Source of the DNA: Hyperoodon ampullatus
Lineage: Eukaryota > Chordata > Mammalia > Artiodactyla > Ziphiidae
Length of the DNA stretch: 64,000 nt
Direction of reading: 5' to 3'
Assembly: GCA_949752795.1 (NCBI GenBank)
Contig: OX457061.1
Coordinates: 10,497,492 to 10,561,491 of the forward strand
Numbering within the stretch: the stretch's first letter is position 1; each line of letters opens with the position of its first letter. Shown piece by piece: positions 11,293 through 23,534 of this stretch. The translations under genes were made by a program, and so were the position numbers. The notes under the pieces were generated by a model. It was not told where the DNA came from. It saw nothing but the letters and a program-made list of their open reading frames with translations, and ran no database searches.

Positions 11293-11554
11293 ATTGACTT
11301 TGTATGTACACAAAGAGTTTATAGTAATTCTTCGTACTGGTAGTGAGGGCAGTTTCTACAGACATTTCATCTAGGGTCTGAATGTTTAGAAGGTGAATTT
11401 TGGCAGTCTTGTGACTGTTGAAATGATAGAGAGTAGCGTTGGGATGTAGACTGACAAATGATGAAGTCTTAGGTGAGGTGAATTCAGGACCAGTGTCAGG
11501 TGTGGGAAGAAAGATGTTTTTAAATGCTTGGACTGTTGTGTCAGTTTAGAAATT

Positions 11555-11755
11555 ATGCAGTAGTTCTCAACGAGGGACGATTTTCCCTCCCAGGGGGCAT
11601 TTGGCAATGTCTGGAGACATTTTTGGTTGTTACAACTCGGGGCATCTCCTGGGTAGAGTCCAGGAATGCTGCTGAACACCTACAGCATACAGGATAACCT
11701 CCGAACCGAAGAATTGTCCTGCTCAAATTGTCAGTGATGCTGAGGTTGTGAAATC
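11555..11755 (+). repeat. MER5A hAT-Charlie element
   Basis: It begins CAGTAGTTCTCAACGAGGG and contains CATTTGGCAATGTCTGGAGA, both typical of MER5A. It runs to the end near TGAGGTTGTGAAATCC. Terminal inverted repeats are degraded. Confidence 0.85.
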
Positions 11756-11870
11756 CTGAATTAGAGTTTGAATCCTAGCTCTTCCTAATAGTAGCTTTGG
11801 GCTCTTGGACAAAGTATTTGCCAGATGCAGGTAATGATAGTACCCACCTTGTAGAATTATTACTCTCCTC
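11756..11870 (+). repeat. MIR SINE fragment
   Basis: It reads GAGTTTGAATCCTAGCTCTTCC, then CTTGGACAAAGTATTTGCC and GATAGTACCCACCTTGTAG, which fits the MIR centre. Confidence 0.6.
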
Positions 11871-11995
11871 TAGTAGCATATAAACTGCCTGAGTACAGAG
11901 ATTTTTGTCTGTTTTCCTTGCTATTCTGTTCCCAGCACTTAGAACATTGCCTCACATATAATAGGTACTCACTAGCTCTTTGTTGGATGATTCAA
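11868..11995 (+). repeat. L2 LINE 3' end
   Basis: It carries the L2 tail phrases CATATAAACTGCCTGAGTAC, TTCCCAGCACTTAGAACATTGCC and ATAATAGGTACTCAC. Confidence 0.7.
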
Positions 11996-12385
11996 TGAAT
12001 GGCTTATTTTTTTTAAATAAATTTATTTATTTTATTTTATTTATTTTTGTCTGCATTGGGTCTTCGTTGCTGCAGGCGGGCTTTCTCTAGTTGCAGTGAG
12101 CGGGGGCTACTCTTCGTTGCGGTGCACAGGCTTCTCATTGCGGTGGCTTCTCTTTGTCCCAGAGCATGGGCTCTAGGCGCACGGGCTTCAGTAGTTGTGG
12201 CATGCGGGCTTCAGTCGTTGTGGCTTGTGGGCTCTAGAGTGCAGGCTCAGTAGTTGTGGAGCACCGGCTTAGTTGCTCCGCGGCATGTGGGCTCTTCCCG
12301 GCCCAGGGATCGAACCCGTGTCCCCTGCCTTGGCAGGCGGATTCTTAACCACTGCGACACCAGGGAAGTCCCTGAATGGCTTATT
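11996..12385 (-). mobile_element. CHR-1-type long SINE with target duplications
   Basis: The reverse-orientation SINE body is 12009-12372. A 13-base duplication TGAATGGCTTATT is at 11996-12008 and 12373-12385. The left end is a (TTTA)n tail and the right end is the complement of the SINE head, CACCAGGGAAGTCCC. Confidence 0.9.
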
Positions 12386-12475
12386 GAGAGGATTCATTGA
12401 GATAATGAATGTAAAATACATGATACTGTTACCTGACATACATTAAGAACTCAATAAATGATAGCTGTGACTATC
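12386..12475 (+). repeat. MIR/L2-like 3' fragment
   Basis: It reads GATAATGAATGTAAAATACATG, then CATACATTAAGAACTCAATAAATG, as in the MIR 3' end. It may be the remainder of the MIR/L2 block before 11996. Confidence 0.5.
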
Positions 12476-12514
12476 CTTAGTTTGAGTATTTTTATTTTGC
12501 CTTTCCTTCCAGTG

Positions 12515-13560
12515 TTTTTAAAAATCAGCTTTACTGAGGTATTACATATCATTTACATATGATAAAATTCACCAATTTTAAGTATACAATTTGAGGAGTT
12601 TTGACAAATGTATACAGTTGTGTAACCACCCACTGCAGTTACGATATAGAACATGGCTGTCCTGCCGCCTCCCCCCCTACACACACACGCATTTGCTCAC
12701 GTTTCCTTGCAGTCATGGTTTTGGCAACCACTGGTCTTTTTTTCCTGTCACTATAGTTTTGTCTTTTCTAGAATTTCATATAAGTGAATCATTCAGCGTA
12801 TAGTCTTTTGTGTCTAGCTTCTTCCACTTGGCATAATGCTTTTGAGATTCATTCATGTTATTGTTTGTAACTGTAGTTAATTTCTTCTTATTGCTGAGGA
12901 GCATTTCATTGTATGAATTTACCACAGTTTGTTTCTCATTCACCAGTTGATGGACATTTGTCTTGTTGCTAGTTTTTGGCTAGTATGAATACAACTGTTA
13001 CGAACATGTGAGTTAATAAGTGTTTGTGCAAACATATGTTTTCACTTCTCTTGAGTAACTGCCTAGGAGTGGACTTGCTGGGTCTTATGGTAAGTGCACG
13101 TTTAGGTTTTTAAGAAATTGCCAAACTGTCTTCCAAAGTGGCTGTACTATTTTGCATTCCCACTAGCACAATGTATGGGATTCCATTTGCTCCATGTCAT
13201 TGCCAGTGCTTGGCATTCTTTTTCTTTTTAAGTTATATTGAGGATGTAATTGGTATACAATAAGCTGCACATATTTAAAATGTACAATTTGATAAATTTT
13301 GACATATATGTACCCCCTTTGCCATTCTGAGGGTGTGCAGTGATATCATTATGTTTTTGTTTGGCGTTCCTATGATTTCTTTTGTGGTTTCCTATTCAAA
13401 TCTTTTGCCCATTTTTTGTCAGTTTTTTGTCTTCTTATATAATAGTTATAAGAATTCTTTATATATTCTGAAACTTCTTTATCAGGTATGTGTTTTACAG
13501 ACTTTTTTCCCTTAGTCTATGGCTGGCCTTTTCCTTTTCTTCACAGTATCTTGAGGAGCT
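12515..13560 (-). repeat. Old L1 (L1M-type) 3' region
   Basis: The + strand reads as antisense L1: AAATTCACCAATTTTAAGT, TGTGTAACCACCCACTGCAG, GGCAACCACTGGTC, then CACCAGTTGATGGACATTTG and GCCAAACTGTCTTCCAAAGTGGC. All are familiar from the reverse complement of mammalian L1 3' sequence. It is heavily mutated and non-coding. Confidence 0.85.
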
Positions 13561-14459
13561 TTTAGCTTGAATAGTAGGTTGGATGGGAACACATTTAACT
13601 GAGGCAGCAGATCCAGGAGCAAGTTCAGAAGGGTAAGAGTATGAGTTTATTTTAGCTATATGGAGTGTAAAGTGCTTCAGTGTACCATCTTTAACCAGGC
13701 AGATGAAAACATGGGTCTGGAGCTGAGGAGAGAGATTAGGGCTTGAGGTACGGATTTAGAAGTCAACAGCAAACACGTAGTGATCCAAGTCATGGAAAAG
13801 AATGAGATAACCCAGAGAGACCATGTTGAGTGAAATGTGCAGATGGCAATAGAATGTTACAGTACATGGTGTGGAAGTAAACCAGACAGCTTTGTCTTTT
13901 GGATGTTCTCTCTTTGCAGTATTATCTGTCCATTGCAGTGTTTCTGTAGGTAGTCATCAAACAAGGAGTGTTTATCTCTGGGAGACAGATCTCTATACAG
14001 CGAGTACACTCTTTGGTGAGAAACAGACTCTGGAGGTACTTATGTGGAAAACTAGGGGAATGTCTTTAATCTACATTGAAAAACAGGAATATTGCAGAGT
14101 TTCTTTGTGGTAGTGTTTGCCTCAGCAGTATCCCTACAGAAAGGCAGTGGTTTTGGTAAAGCTGTTTCTTGTAGCATGTGTCGGTGAAAACCTAGGGCAA
14201 AATGCCAGAATTTAATTCTGTGAAAGCAGACTCTCTGGTGGGGGGAGCCCAAGAGAGGATGGTCAAAGTATTCGGTATTTTCATGGTAATGTTTTATTCA
14301 AGAATTAAACCTAGACTAGCTCAAGCAGTGGTTTTCAGCGGCGTTCAAAAAGAGCCCAGAGGTTCCTTGGCAGTAATTCAAGGGCTCCCTGGGGGTTGGG
14401 ATGCCAGGAGTAGTCAGAAAAGGGTTAAGCAGGCTAGCTTGCCTCTAAGGCTCTACATG
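13561..14459. other. Unique intronic sequence
   Basis: No repeat or gene recognised. Short open frames here lack any protein-like similarity that I know. Confidence 0.5.
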
Positions 14460-16120
14460 TACTTTTCTGTATGTATGTATATTTTTAATATGGAGAATTT
14501 CAAATACAGATAAACTTAGAATACTACAGTGAACCTGAATTGTTCATCACCCAGCTTGAACAATTATCAGCTCAATTCCCATTTCACCTATATACCCACA
14601 TACTCCACCTGAAGTGTATTCTATACATATTATTCATCTGTATCATTTTAGTATGTATTGTTGAAAGATAGGGACTCTTTTAAAGCACATAACCGCAATT
14701 CCAATAACAGTAACTTGAAAATTAGCAGTATTTTCTTAATATTATTAAATATCTCATCAGTGTTCAGATATCCACAGTTGACTAATCATTTATAAAAAAA
14801 ATTGTTCAAATCAGGATCCACATAAGGTTCAGAACTGGCAATTTGTTGATTAGATCTTAAGTTTTTAAAAAAAAATCTATAGTTTCCCCACTGTCTCTTT
14901 TCCCCCGTGCTGTTTATTGTTAAAGAAAGCATGCTTGTTATTAAGAATTTCCCACAGTCTGAATTTTTAATTTTCTAAAAGGTTGAGGTATAATTTATAT
15001 TGATAACATTTATAATAATGAAACTTACCTATTTTAGTGTACAGTTTTCTGAATTTTGACAAATGCACACAGTTGTGTAACCACCACTACAATCATAATG
15101 TAAAACATTTTCATCACTCCCCCAAATTCCCTTCTGTCCCCACTGACCAACTGGCAACCACTGACTAGTTTTTCCACAGTCTGAATATTGCTGACTCTCT
15201 CCCCATGGTATCATTTACCATGTTTCTCTATTCCCTGTGTGTCTTATAAATTTGTAGTTAGAACTAGTTTTAGAGACTTGATGAGATTCAGGTTTTATTG
15301 GTTTTTGTTTGTTTGTTTTTGAAAGAATACGTAATAGGAGTGGTGTGTAGTTCCATCAAGGCCTCTTTTTTTTTTTTTTTTTTTTTTGCTGTTAGGAACT
15401 CATAGTAATGTGTCTATAATTTCATTTGAGGTTACAAATGGTGACATTCTAAATCTTTCATTCCTTCTTCATTACTAGCTGGAGTGCTTTTATAAAGAGA
15501 AGTTCCCTTGTTGACTTAATTTTTTTTTTTTTTTTGAAATTAACATGCAAATTGACGGTTCCATGACATTTGAACACACGTATAGATTCCTGTAACCACC
15601 ACTACCCCCAAAACTTGCCTTTGCTGTCCTACTGCAGTCACATCCTCCTTGCACACCCAGCTCCTTGGCAACTGATCTGTTCTTCATTGACTGTTAAATT
15701 TTCCTTAGGTACAGTTTGTAGAAGGAAAAGCAAGATAAATGCTTGTCCTCCTACCCCTTTCTTTTTTTTATAGCAGATTTCAATATGAATTGGTTTCCTA
15801 GCATGCTCCAAAGATGACTGGCTTTCTTTCTTTCATTAATAATAATATTATCAACTCGTGGATTTAAACGTATGCAATGAATTTCCATCCAGCTTGGTTA
15901 TCTTTCATGTTGATGTTCATATTGACCCGTGGAAGTCTCTTCTAAATTGGCTCCTGGGTCTTTTTGACACGACTCCAGTAGACTTTGGTAGCTTCCTCGT
16001 TGGACAAGGTATTCCAGACACATCTTGTATGTTTTCTACTTAGGCCTAGAATCGGCCATTCTCCAAGGAGACCTATCTATTCTAGCATCTTCTGCTTCTA
16101 ACTATCTGTTTTATATCCTG
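14460..16120 (-). repeat. Old L1M-type block, antisense, fragmented
   Basis: Several antisense L1 3'-region phrases appear in order: GATAGGGACTCTTTTAAAGC, CAAATCAGGATCCACATAAGG, TGTGTAACCACCACTACAATC, CTGTAACCACCACTACCCCC and CGGCCATTCTCCAAGGAG. Poly(T) stretches at 15367 and 15523 interrupt it. It resembles the block at 26880-29560. Confidence 0.75.
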
Positions 16121-16439
16121 AGAGTCTATCTGAAAGAAAGAATTGTATAACCTAAAAGTAGTTTTGAAAGCAGCAAATCCAGAAGAATGGATTATATACT
16201 GTGTTCTTTCATAATCTACCAAAAATGTATTTTTTCATTTAGGTTTTTCATAAAGGTTGAATAGCACAGAATTAGGACATATTTTAGGTCAAGATCCTGA
16301 AGTATAGGTAATCTGCAATGCTGGTTATGGTTGGATCTATTGAGAGAGCAGGTAAGTGACTTGTGAATTATGTGGTAGAATTGATTTTTCTTTTTTATGG
16401 AAATGGCGAATCCCCAAGCTAAATGGACGGCTTTCCTAC

Positions 16440-16584
16440 AAGGCCAGGATTTTTTTTTTTTTTTTGGCCACATTGCGTGGCATGCGGAACTTCCCCGACC
16501 AGGGATTGAACCCGTGCCCCCTGCAGTGGAAGGCTGGAGTCTTAACCACTGGACTACCTGGGAAGTCCAAGGCCAGGATTTTTT
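16440..16584 (-). mobile_element. Short tRNA-derived SINE with target duplications
   Basis: A short reverse SINE of about 113 bases sits at 16456-16568. It has a poly(T) left end and GACTACCTGGGAAGTCC at the right, and contains the B-box region around GGGATTGAACCCGTGC. The duplication AAGGCCAGGATTTTTT is present on both sides. Confidence 0.88.
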
Positions 16585-16599
16585 CAGAGAGGGTAGCAA

Positions 16600-17558
16600 A
16601 CCCAGGCAGATACACGTGGATATATAATTAATTGCTTAATATTCTATATATTAGGAGAGTAAAGCCTGGAAAAATTTGGGAGTAATATATTGGTGATGGA
16701 AAAATCTTAATATTTTGATGGAGCAACTTGTTTGGAACTTTTTTTGAAACCACCAAGATTCGTGAATTGTAAAAGATATCCATAAGGTAGTGAACTAATT
16801 GACCATATAGTCAGTATGAATCTTATTTCACAATATCAGGTAACCATGAGAAGTTACTATATATATTATTTATTTTAAATGAAGTTAAATCCAACCTTGG
16901 GACATCCCCTCTCCCCCCAGTCCTATCAAACTGATGAAAAATTCAATCTTAGGGATTAAGAATGGGCATCCACCCCTCCTTAGGGTTGTACAAGAATCTG
17001 AGAGGCTTGTGAGGAACCAGGAGAAGGGTGGAAGGTTATTTTACGTCCACTGTGGCTGTGCCTGGTAAGCATGTTGTCTAAGAGGGTGTGGGTCCTTGGT
17101 GTTTGGTGGCTCTAATAGTTACGGCAGACTTGAGGCACAAGAATCTTTGCCAGGTATGGGGATTCTGGTGCAGAGGTTTCAGCTTTCCCGGGTACAATAC
17201 ATACCCGTTTCCCTGTAAAGACTTGTCACTTGTCCTTTATCTAGAACACTGCTAGGAGGTGGAATTGCAAGGCCTCTCTTTTTGTGAGTCCCAAAGCTCT
17301 CCTTCCTCTTCCCAGTTAAATTACCCCCTTTTTTCTTCTAGTTTCTACCTTTCTGCCCTCAAAGGCACTATGTTTCCACCCTTCCCTCAGATAATCTCCT
17401 CAAGGAGTTCATATTTTCAGAAAACAAACACAAACCTCCCTTGAGGCAAAGACTGTTTTCTTGGGGATGGGGGAATACAGTGAGAATAAAATGTCCATTG
17501 GTGTCTTAATAACTTACCCAGCTACTTTTTTTTTTTTCTTTTTTTCCCCTCAATAATT
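16600..17558. other. Unique intronic sequence
   Basis: No repeat or gene recognised. It is AT-rich to about 16890 and more balanced afterwards. Confidence 0.5.
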
Positions 17559-17559
17559 C

Positions 17560-17754
17560 CTTTAGTCCCTGTGGTGGTTTTAAAGAACTGTGTACAAATT
17601 CTTTGATTCTCCTTTCTTTAAAAGATGGAGCTTAATTCTCCCCTTGAGTGTGGGGTGAACTTACTGACTCATTTCTAGGGAAGAGAATACAGAAATAATG
17701 AGATGTCATTTCCCAGGTCAGGTTATAAGGAGTCTTCGTCGTCTATCTTGGGTA

Positions 17755-17800
<46 letters not shown>

Positions 17801-18070
17801 CCTCCCTCCCTCCCTCCCCCCCCCCACTCCCTCTGGAGGAGGCTACCTGCCATGATGCAAGGCAACCCTGCATAGAGGGGAGCCATGCTGTGCAGAGACT
17901 CAGGCAGCCTATGAGGAGGGCCACATGTTAAGGAAGCCAGGCCTGCCAGCAACCACATGAGTGAGCTTGGAAGGGAGTCCTACATTAGTTGAGCCTTGAG
18001 GTGACTACAGCCCTCTCCAACAGCTTGACTTATTATCCTGGTTTCACAAGGTCTGAGTTATGTGAGCCCA
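17560..18070 (+). repeat. MLT1-like MaLR LTR
   Basis: Phrases typical of MaLR LTRs appear in order: CCCTTGAGTGTGGGGTGAAC, GACTCATTTC, GAGATGTCATTTCCCAGGTC, then after a pyrimidine repeat CAACCACATGAGTGAGCTTG and TTGAGCCTTGAGGTGAC. It is an old solo LTR with no coding sequence. Confidence 0.65.
17757..17826 (+). repeat. (TC)n/(CCCT)n pyrimidine microsatellite
   Basis: An uninterrupted pyrimidine tract of about 70 bases, first TC dinucleotides, then CCCT units, then a C run. It lies within the MLT1-like LTR, where such LTRs often carry a TC stretch, and has expanded. Confidence 0.95.
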
Positions 18071-18384
18071 TGATTTTTTTTTTTTTAAAGTCTCCTTTCT
18101 TCCAGCACTGGCTCCATTGTACCCAAAGGGCTCAATCTCTGGCTAAGCTTTTTCTCCTTCTGGAGAGGTCTCTGATATGCTCTGTGCATGTGTGTGTTTT
18201 GGAAGCAGCTATCTTTTGATTAAAGGCATTGAAGGACAGTTTACTTTCAGGCAGTGATGTGTCCCTGTGCTAATAACTGAATCTCCAGCCATTTGCATGT
18301 CATCATCTTCAGAGTCTTTGCTCTCTCCCTGGTCTTTTGTCCCACAGATTGGGAGGTAGTCCCCTGCTCATGTTCACTCTTATT

Positions 18385-18621
18385 AAGGGAAGAGCCAAGG
18401 CTTCCCTGGTGGCGCAGTGGTTGAGAGTCCGCCTGCCGATGCAGGGGACACGGGTTCGTGCCTGGTCCGGGAAGATCCCACATGCCGCGGAGCGGCTGGG
18501 CCCGTGAGCCATGGCCGCTGAGCCTGCGCGTCCGGAGCCTGTGCTCCGCAACAGGAGAGGCCACAACAGTGAGAGGCCCGCGTACCACAAAAAAAAAAAA
18601 AAAAAAAAAGGGAAGAGCCAA
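18385..18621 (+). mobile_element. CHR-2-type SINE with target duplications
   Basis: The SINE body 18399-18607 starts GGCTTCCCTGGTGGCGCAG and ends in 21 or more A bases. The duplication AAGGGAAGAGCCAA is perfect at 18385-18398 and 18608-18621, so the insertion is probably recent. Confidence 0.92.
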
Positions 18622-18744
18622 AAGGTAGTTGCCTAGTGAAAGGGTCAGTTTTCCTCTGCCTGGTACCTGTCACCAGGTTTTGAACTCTGTTTCGACCCCT
18701 TCTTGGTTGTCTGGGAAGAGTAGGCAAATCAGAGTCAAGTAACC

Positions 18745-19255
18745 TGTGATGATGTCTGATTTTATCTGTCGACTTGGCCATAGGGTGCCCAGATATTTGG
18801 TCAGACATTATTCCTGGTGTGTTAGGGTGTCTCTGGATGAGATTAACATTTGAATCAGTAGTCTTGAGTAAAGCAGACTGCCCTCTCCAATGTGGGTGGG
18901 CCTCATCCAGTTAGTTGAAGACCTCAAACAAAAAGGCTGAGTAAGAAGGAACTCCTCCTGCCTGACTGCTTGAGTTGGGACCTCAGTCCTCCTTGCCTTT
19001 GGATGAGAGCTGAAACCTTGCTCTACTTGGATCTCAAGGCTGCTGGCTCCCAGACTGGAATTTAAACCATCAGCCCTCCTGTTTCTCAGGCCTTCAGACT
19101 CAAACTGGAACCATATCATTGGCTCTCCTAGGTCTCCAGCTGGTCGACTGTAGATCTTGGGACTTCTCAGACTCCATAATTGTGTGAGCCAATTCCTTAT
19201 TATCTATGTGTGTACACACACACACACACACACACACACACCTCCCACATCTTGT
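18745..19255 (+). repeat. MLT2-like ERVL solo LTR
   Basis: It matches the MLT2 pattern: TGTCGACTTGGCCATAGGG, CCCAGATATTTGGTCAGAC, GATGAGATTAACATTTGAATC, GTGGGTGGGCCTCATCCAG, then TGTGTGAGCCAATTCC before a CA repeat. It is an ancient endogenous retrovirus LTR with no internal genes. Confidence 0.8.
19209..19241 (+). repeat. (CA)n microsatellite
   Basis: About 15 CA units near the 3' end of the MLT2-like LTR, where this LTR family has a simple-sequence stretch. Confidence 0.95.
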
Positions 19256-19259
19256 TGGT

Positions 19260-21078
19260 TCAGTACATAAACCTAGTCTTTTTCGTGGCCTTTGTTTCAT
19301 TCCTGGTTTTCCATAGTTCTCCTAAGGCTGTCATAGCTTCTGCATTATTAGCTGTGGGTTCTCTTCATGGATGCGTCTGCCATGAAATGGCCATCTTCAC
19401 CACAAACTAAGCAGGAGGGGTGCTGTGTTTTCATAAACTTGGCAGCTGTCTTGGAAACATTTCACTCTCAGGCTAGGCACCATTCTTTATAGTCTTGTTC
19501 TGCAATTGGGTTCCTTTCTGTCAAGCTCTCTCCATATAGTCCATGGGCCTTGAAAGCATATGTGCCTGTTGGCAGTATCCTGGGAGTTCTTCCTGGATGG
19601 GGAGCCCATGTTGAAAGTGCTCACACATGGTTTCCCAAAAGCCTGTAAAGTAGCTGTCAGAACTTTTAAACTATTGTGATCATTGCCAAACTGTAGAGTT
19701 ATCACATACAGATTTTTAGAGAACAGCTGCCCAAAATAAAGATCTTAGATTTAGAATTATTGCCATTAGCCTGTCTTTCTAATAGATAAGCAAGCCATTT
19801 ACCTATTGAGGTAACTCCTGGATGGTGATAATAAAATTGTCATCAACAAGTAAGAGGATTCTTACTTTTTTATAAAATAGAAACATGCATCTATATTGTC
19901 CCAAACCAGTTTTAAATCTTTAAGATGTAAGTTAAAAGGAAGGGGAATGCCTTTAATAATTTATAAGAGAATTATAGAATTTGTGTTGGAAGAGATTAGT
20001 TGTTGAGTCCAACCATAAGCACAGCAGGGGAAATCCTACTGTAACATACCTAAAAAAGGAAGTTCTTAAAAATTACTGGTCTCAGTCTTTTCAAATATGG
20101 TTTACTTCGTGTTTACCAATACCTGACATTGTATTCAGTGTTTCCTAAGAACTTCACCTAAGTCGAATGTCTCATGTACATGCTATTGTGCTGTAACAGA
20201 AAGACCAGTAGCATTTAGTAGAGGTGTTAGTGAGTTCGTGGTACTTCTGTCATTATTGATTTTTCTCATAACCAGATAATAAAATCACAACAATTTTCAT
20301 ATGGATGGCCACAGAAGTTTTACTCTTAAAAAAAGGTTCTTATACCTGAAAATGTTGGAAAGCACTGAATTAGATATGTCTGGAGCTATTTCTAGCTCTA
20401 GTATGTGGAGATAGGACTGTGGTTTAAGGATGGAGTCTTTGTATAAGAATGTGTTTAAAGGGCATACAGTACAGCATGCTGGTGAAATCCCTAGAGCTTT
20501 GGCTGGTTTCTAGCTACCCCATTTCTTTTTTTCCTGTGTGCCTCAGGGGTTTGATTCATCTTTTTTTTCCACCACATCTATTATGTAATCTGTTGTTCTC
20601 TCTGCTCATATACCCTTCTTAAAAGGGTTTGAAACAGGATGCAGGTGCCTCAGCTTTTCCCTTACGCTGTTAACTCTGAACGTATTTGATGCATTTTCAT
20701 TTTTAAGCATTTTCATTGCCAGTGACAATAGGGAATGAAATGAATGAATAAAATTTTATGCATTTTAGAATTTAGAGTTTTACTAAAATTAAGAGGTTTC
20801 CCTAATCTTCACTGTAAGGTACATGAGAAAAGCTCAATTTTCTGGTAGTTGCTAGAATTAAAGCAGTGGACTAAGTGATGTCAAAGTTTCTTCCAGCTCA
20901 AATATGTTTAATTTTTACTGAGAGATTGCTCAGTTTCCTTATTTTATCATCTTTTTTATTCTGGGAAGTACCTACCCATCCTTTTTTCTCTTTTTCTCTT
21001 CATTTGGCCCTGAAGGTAATTTAATTACTCATGGCCCTGAAGGCCACTGAATTCATTTCATCACAGAGGAGGTTATTA
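19260..21078. other. Unique intronic sequence
   Basis: No gene or named repeat recognised. Around 19960-20060 the phrase GAGTCCAACCATAAGCACAG hints at a very old repeat that I cannot name. Confidence 0.5.
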
Positions 21079-21209
21079 TTATTATTATTATTATTATTTG
21101 CCACGCCACCGCAGAGCTTGTGGGATTTTAGTTCCCTGACCAGGGGTTGAACCCACGCCCTCAGCAGTGAGAGCACAGAGTCCTAACCACTGGACCGCCA
21201 GGGAGTTCC
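21079..21209 (-). mobile_element. Short tRNA-derived SINE, old
   Basis: A (TTA)n stretch at 21074-21098 is followed by CCACGCCACCGCAGAGC, then CCTGACCAGGGGTTGAACCC and the complement of the head, GGACCGCCAGGGAGTTCC. Target duplications are weak (GGTTATT on both sides). Confidence 0.8.
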
Positions 21210-21329
21210 TCAAGGTTATTTTCAGTCTCTTTACCCATTGCATTTTGCAGGAAAAGCCTACTTAATAAAGACCAATAAACACCAGCAAAAAGTCAATTTC
21301 AGTATATTCTGAACATAACTATTCCATTG

Positions 21330-21880
21330 GTGTGGTAGACTGTGTTTCCCAAAGATGTCTGCAATCGTATCTTTCATCCCATATGTTCTTACAATGTGAC
21401 CTTGACATTCCTTCCACCTAGTGGTGAGGTCTGTGTCCCCATCTCCTAACCAGGGCAGGCCTTTATAACTGTCTCCACCAGTAGAGCATGGCTCCAGCAA
21501 AACTATATGACTTCTGGGGCTAGGTCATTGAAATGCCATGTACTTCCACCTTCCTGTCTTGGGATAGATGCTTAGAACCTAGCTGCCAGCCCAAGTGAGA
21601 GGCCCGTGTAAGAGAGAAACTGAAGCTCCTGGCCCTCAGCCCCAGCTGAGCACCCAACTGCTATCCAGCATCAGCTTGCCAGCCGTGCGAGTGAGCCATC
21701 CTAAAAGCAGATCATAATCCTCTAGATCCCCACCAGGCTGCCCCAGTTGGTGCCCACGTAGAGCAGAGAAGAGCTATCTCTGCCAAGCCCTGCCTAAATT
21801 GCAGACTCACAATCACAGTGAAAGGTTGTTTTAAGCCACTAAGTTGTACAACAGAAAATAACCGAATTGGCATTCCATTT
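21330..21880 (+). repeat. MLT1-type MaLR LTR
   Basis: The start resembles MLT1 (GTAGACTGTGTTTCCCAAAG). Inside are CAGGCCTTTATAACTG and CTCACAATCACAGTGAAAGG, and the end is TGTTTTAAGCCACTAAGTTG, a typical MaLR 3' phrase. It is a non-coding solo LTR. Confidence 0.75.
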
Positions 21881-22169
21881 TGCCAGAGTTAGAGACCATA
21901 CTATGTATTAAACTGCCTCAGCTTTAAGAACTAGATGTATTTCTACCTTCAGGAGCACTGTCAGTATCATAAGAGAAGAAAAACAGATTCTGTGTCTTCT
22001 TCCTTTATAGATTTTTATCTCATTGACTTTCATTTTACATGTTTATTAAATTTTGTTTTTTTAAATTAATGAATAGTACAAAACAGCAAAAACTGGACAA
22101 TAATATCCCTGCCCAGATAACTCCATTCTCATGTCCTTGTAACTTAGAAGGTTGTGTGCATGTTAATAA

Positions 22170-22262
22170 TGAACTATGACTTTGGAATGACTCAGGCCAG
22201 ATGTGTGACCTTGGAAAGCAGCATCCTCTTTGTAAGTCAGTTTCTTTATCTACAAAATGGTA
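22170..22262 (+). repeat. MIR SINE fragment
   Basis: It reads TGTGTGACCTTGGAAAGC, then GTCAGTTTCTTTATCTAC and AAAATGGTAACAACC, the MIR centre. Confidence 0.65.
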
Positions 22263-22398
22263 ACAACCTAAATGGGAAAAGAATTTGAAAAAGAATAGAT
22301 ACATGTTTACGTATAACTGAATCACTTTGCTGTACACCTGAAACTAACACAACATTGTTAATCACCTACACTTTAAATAAAATAAGTTTTAAAAAAAT
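22263..22398 (+). repeat. L1 3' end, truncated copy
   Basis: This is the cetartiodactyl L1 3' tail: TATAACTGAATCACTTTGCT, ACACCTGAAACTAACACAAC and an A-rich end. It is severely 5'-truncated. Confidence 0.85.
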
Positions 22399-22399
22399 G

Positions 22400-23080
22400 G
22401 TATCTACTTCATATGGTCGTTGAGAGACTTTGGTGATATATACATATCAAGTGATAGTGCCTGTCACAAAATGGCTCTTCATTACTACTGCTAATCACGA
22501 TTACTGTTATTGGCCTTATTATTTTTAGACTAGGGAGGGGAAGGATAACCAGCAGAAATCTGAAATGGTGGAGTAAATACTCCCAAGAAGTTAGGGACAG
22601 AAGGATGCTAGGAAGTCTGAAGGGACTAAGGAATTATTAAGCATGTTTTAGATTGTTGAAGGCTTAAAGGTTTACTGAAGAGCTGAAGAGCAGAATGACC
22701 TCTTTGGGAAAAAGGATTAGGGAAGGTGATGGAGAAATTTCGAAAACAGGCGAGCTGATGCTGGTTTTCGGACTTCTTAATAATGACTGGCATTTACTGA
22801 TTATGCAGTGATATCTCGGATATATTACCTGTTGTCACTAGTTTATTTTTTTGCAAGCCCTTTGAATTTATTGATGAATACTTTGCATGCAGTAAAATGT
22901 AAAGATCTGACGTGTTCCGTTCACTATGTGTTTTTATCAGTTCTTAATTGTTTAGTGTTTTGGTTGATTACAGAGTAGAGTAAATGAACTAAATGGGAGG
23001 AGGGGCCTCAGGGAGAATAACTTAATCCCTAGGGTGCTGGTGCTTATTAGCAGATCAAGGTTGTATTTGTTACTTCATTA
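22400..23080. other. Unique intronic sequence
   Basis: No gene or repeat recognised with confidence. Confidence 0.5.
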
Positions 23081-23084
23081 GAAG

Positions 23085-23195
23085 ACAGACGGTATTATTC
23101 CCATTTTCAAATAGAGAAACTGAGGCTCATGAAAATAAAGTGATTTGCCCAAAGTAACATAGCTAGAAAATGGCACAGTCAAGACAAAACAGTTT
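23085..23195 (-). repeat. MIR SINE fragment
   Basis: Antisense MIR phrases: TTCCCATTTTCAAATAGAG, AAACTGAGGCTCATG and TTGCCCAAAGTAACATAGCT. Confidence 0.7.
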
Positions 23196-23296
23196 TTGTC
23201 TGGCTCTATAAATTTTTTGCTATTACAGACTGAAATAGTGACATTGGAATTTATTTTTTTAACTTTGCTGGAGATAATTTCCTATGAGGGTTTATT

Positions 23297-23534
23297 AAAG
23301 TCCCATAAGTGGGCTTCCCTGGTGGCACAGTGGTTGGGAGTCCGCCTGCCGATGCAGGGGACACGGGTTCGTGCCCCGGGCTGGGAAGATCCCACATGCC
23401 GGGAGCGACTGGGTCCGTGAGCCATGGCCGCTGAGCCTGCACGTACAGAGTCTGTGCTCCGCAACGGGAGAGGCCACAACAGTGAGAGGCCCGCGTACCG
23501 CAAAAAAAAAAAAAAAAAAAAAAGTCCCATAAGT
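23297..23534 (+). mobile_element. CHR-2-type SINE with target duplications
   Basis: The SINE body 23311-23520 starts GGGCTTCCCTGGTGGCACAG and ends in a poly(A) tail. A perfect 14-base duplication AAAGTCCCATAAGT lies at 23297-23310 and 23521-23534. Confidence 0.92.
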
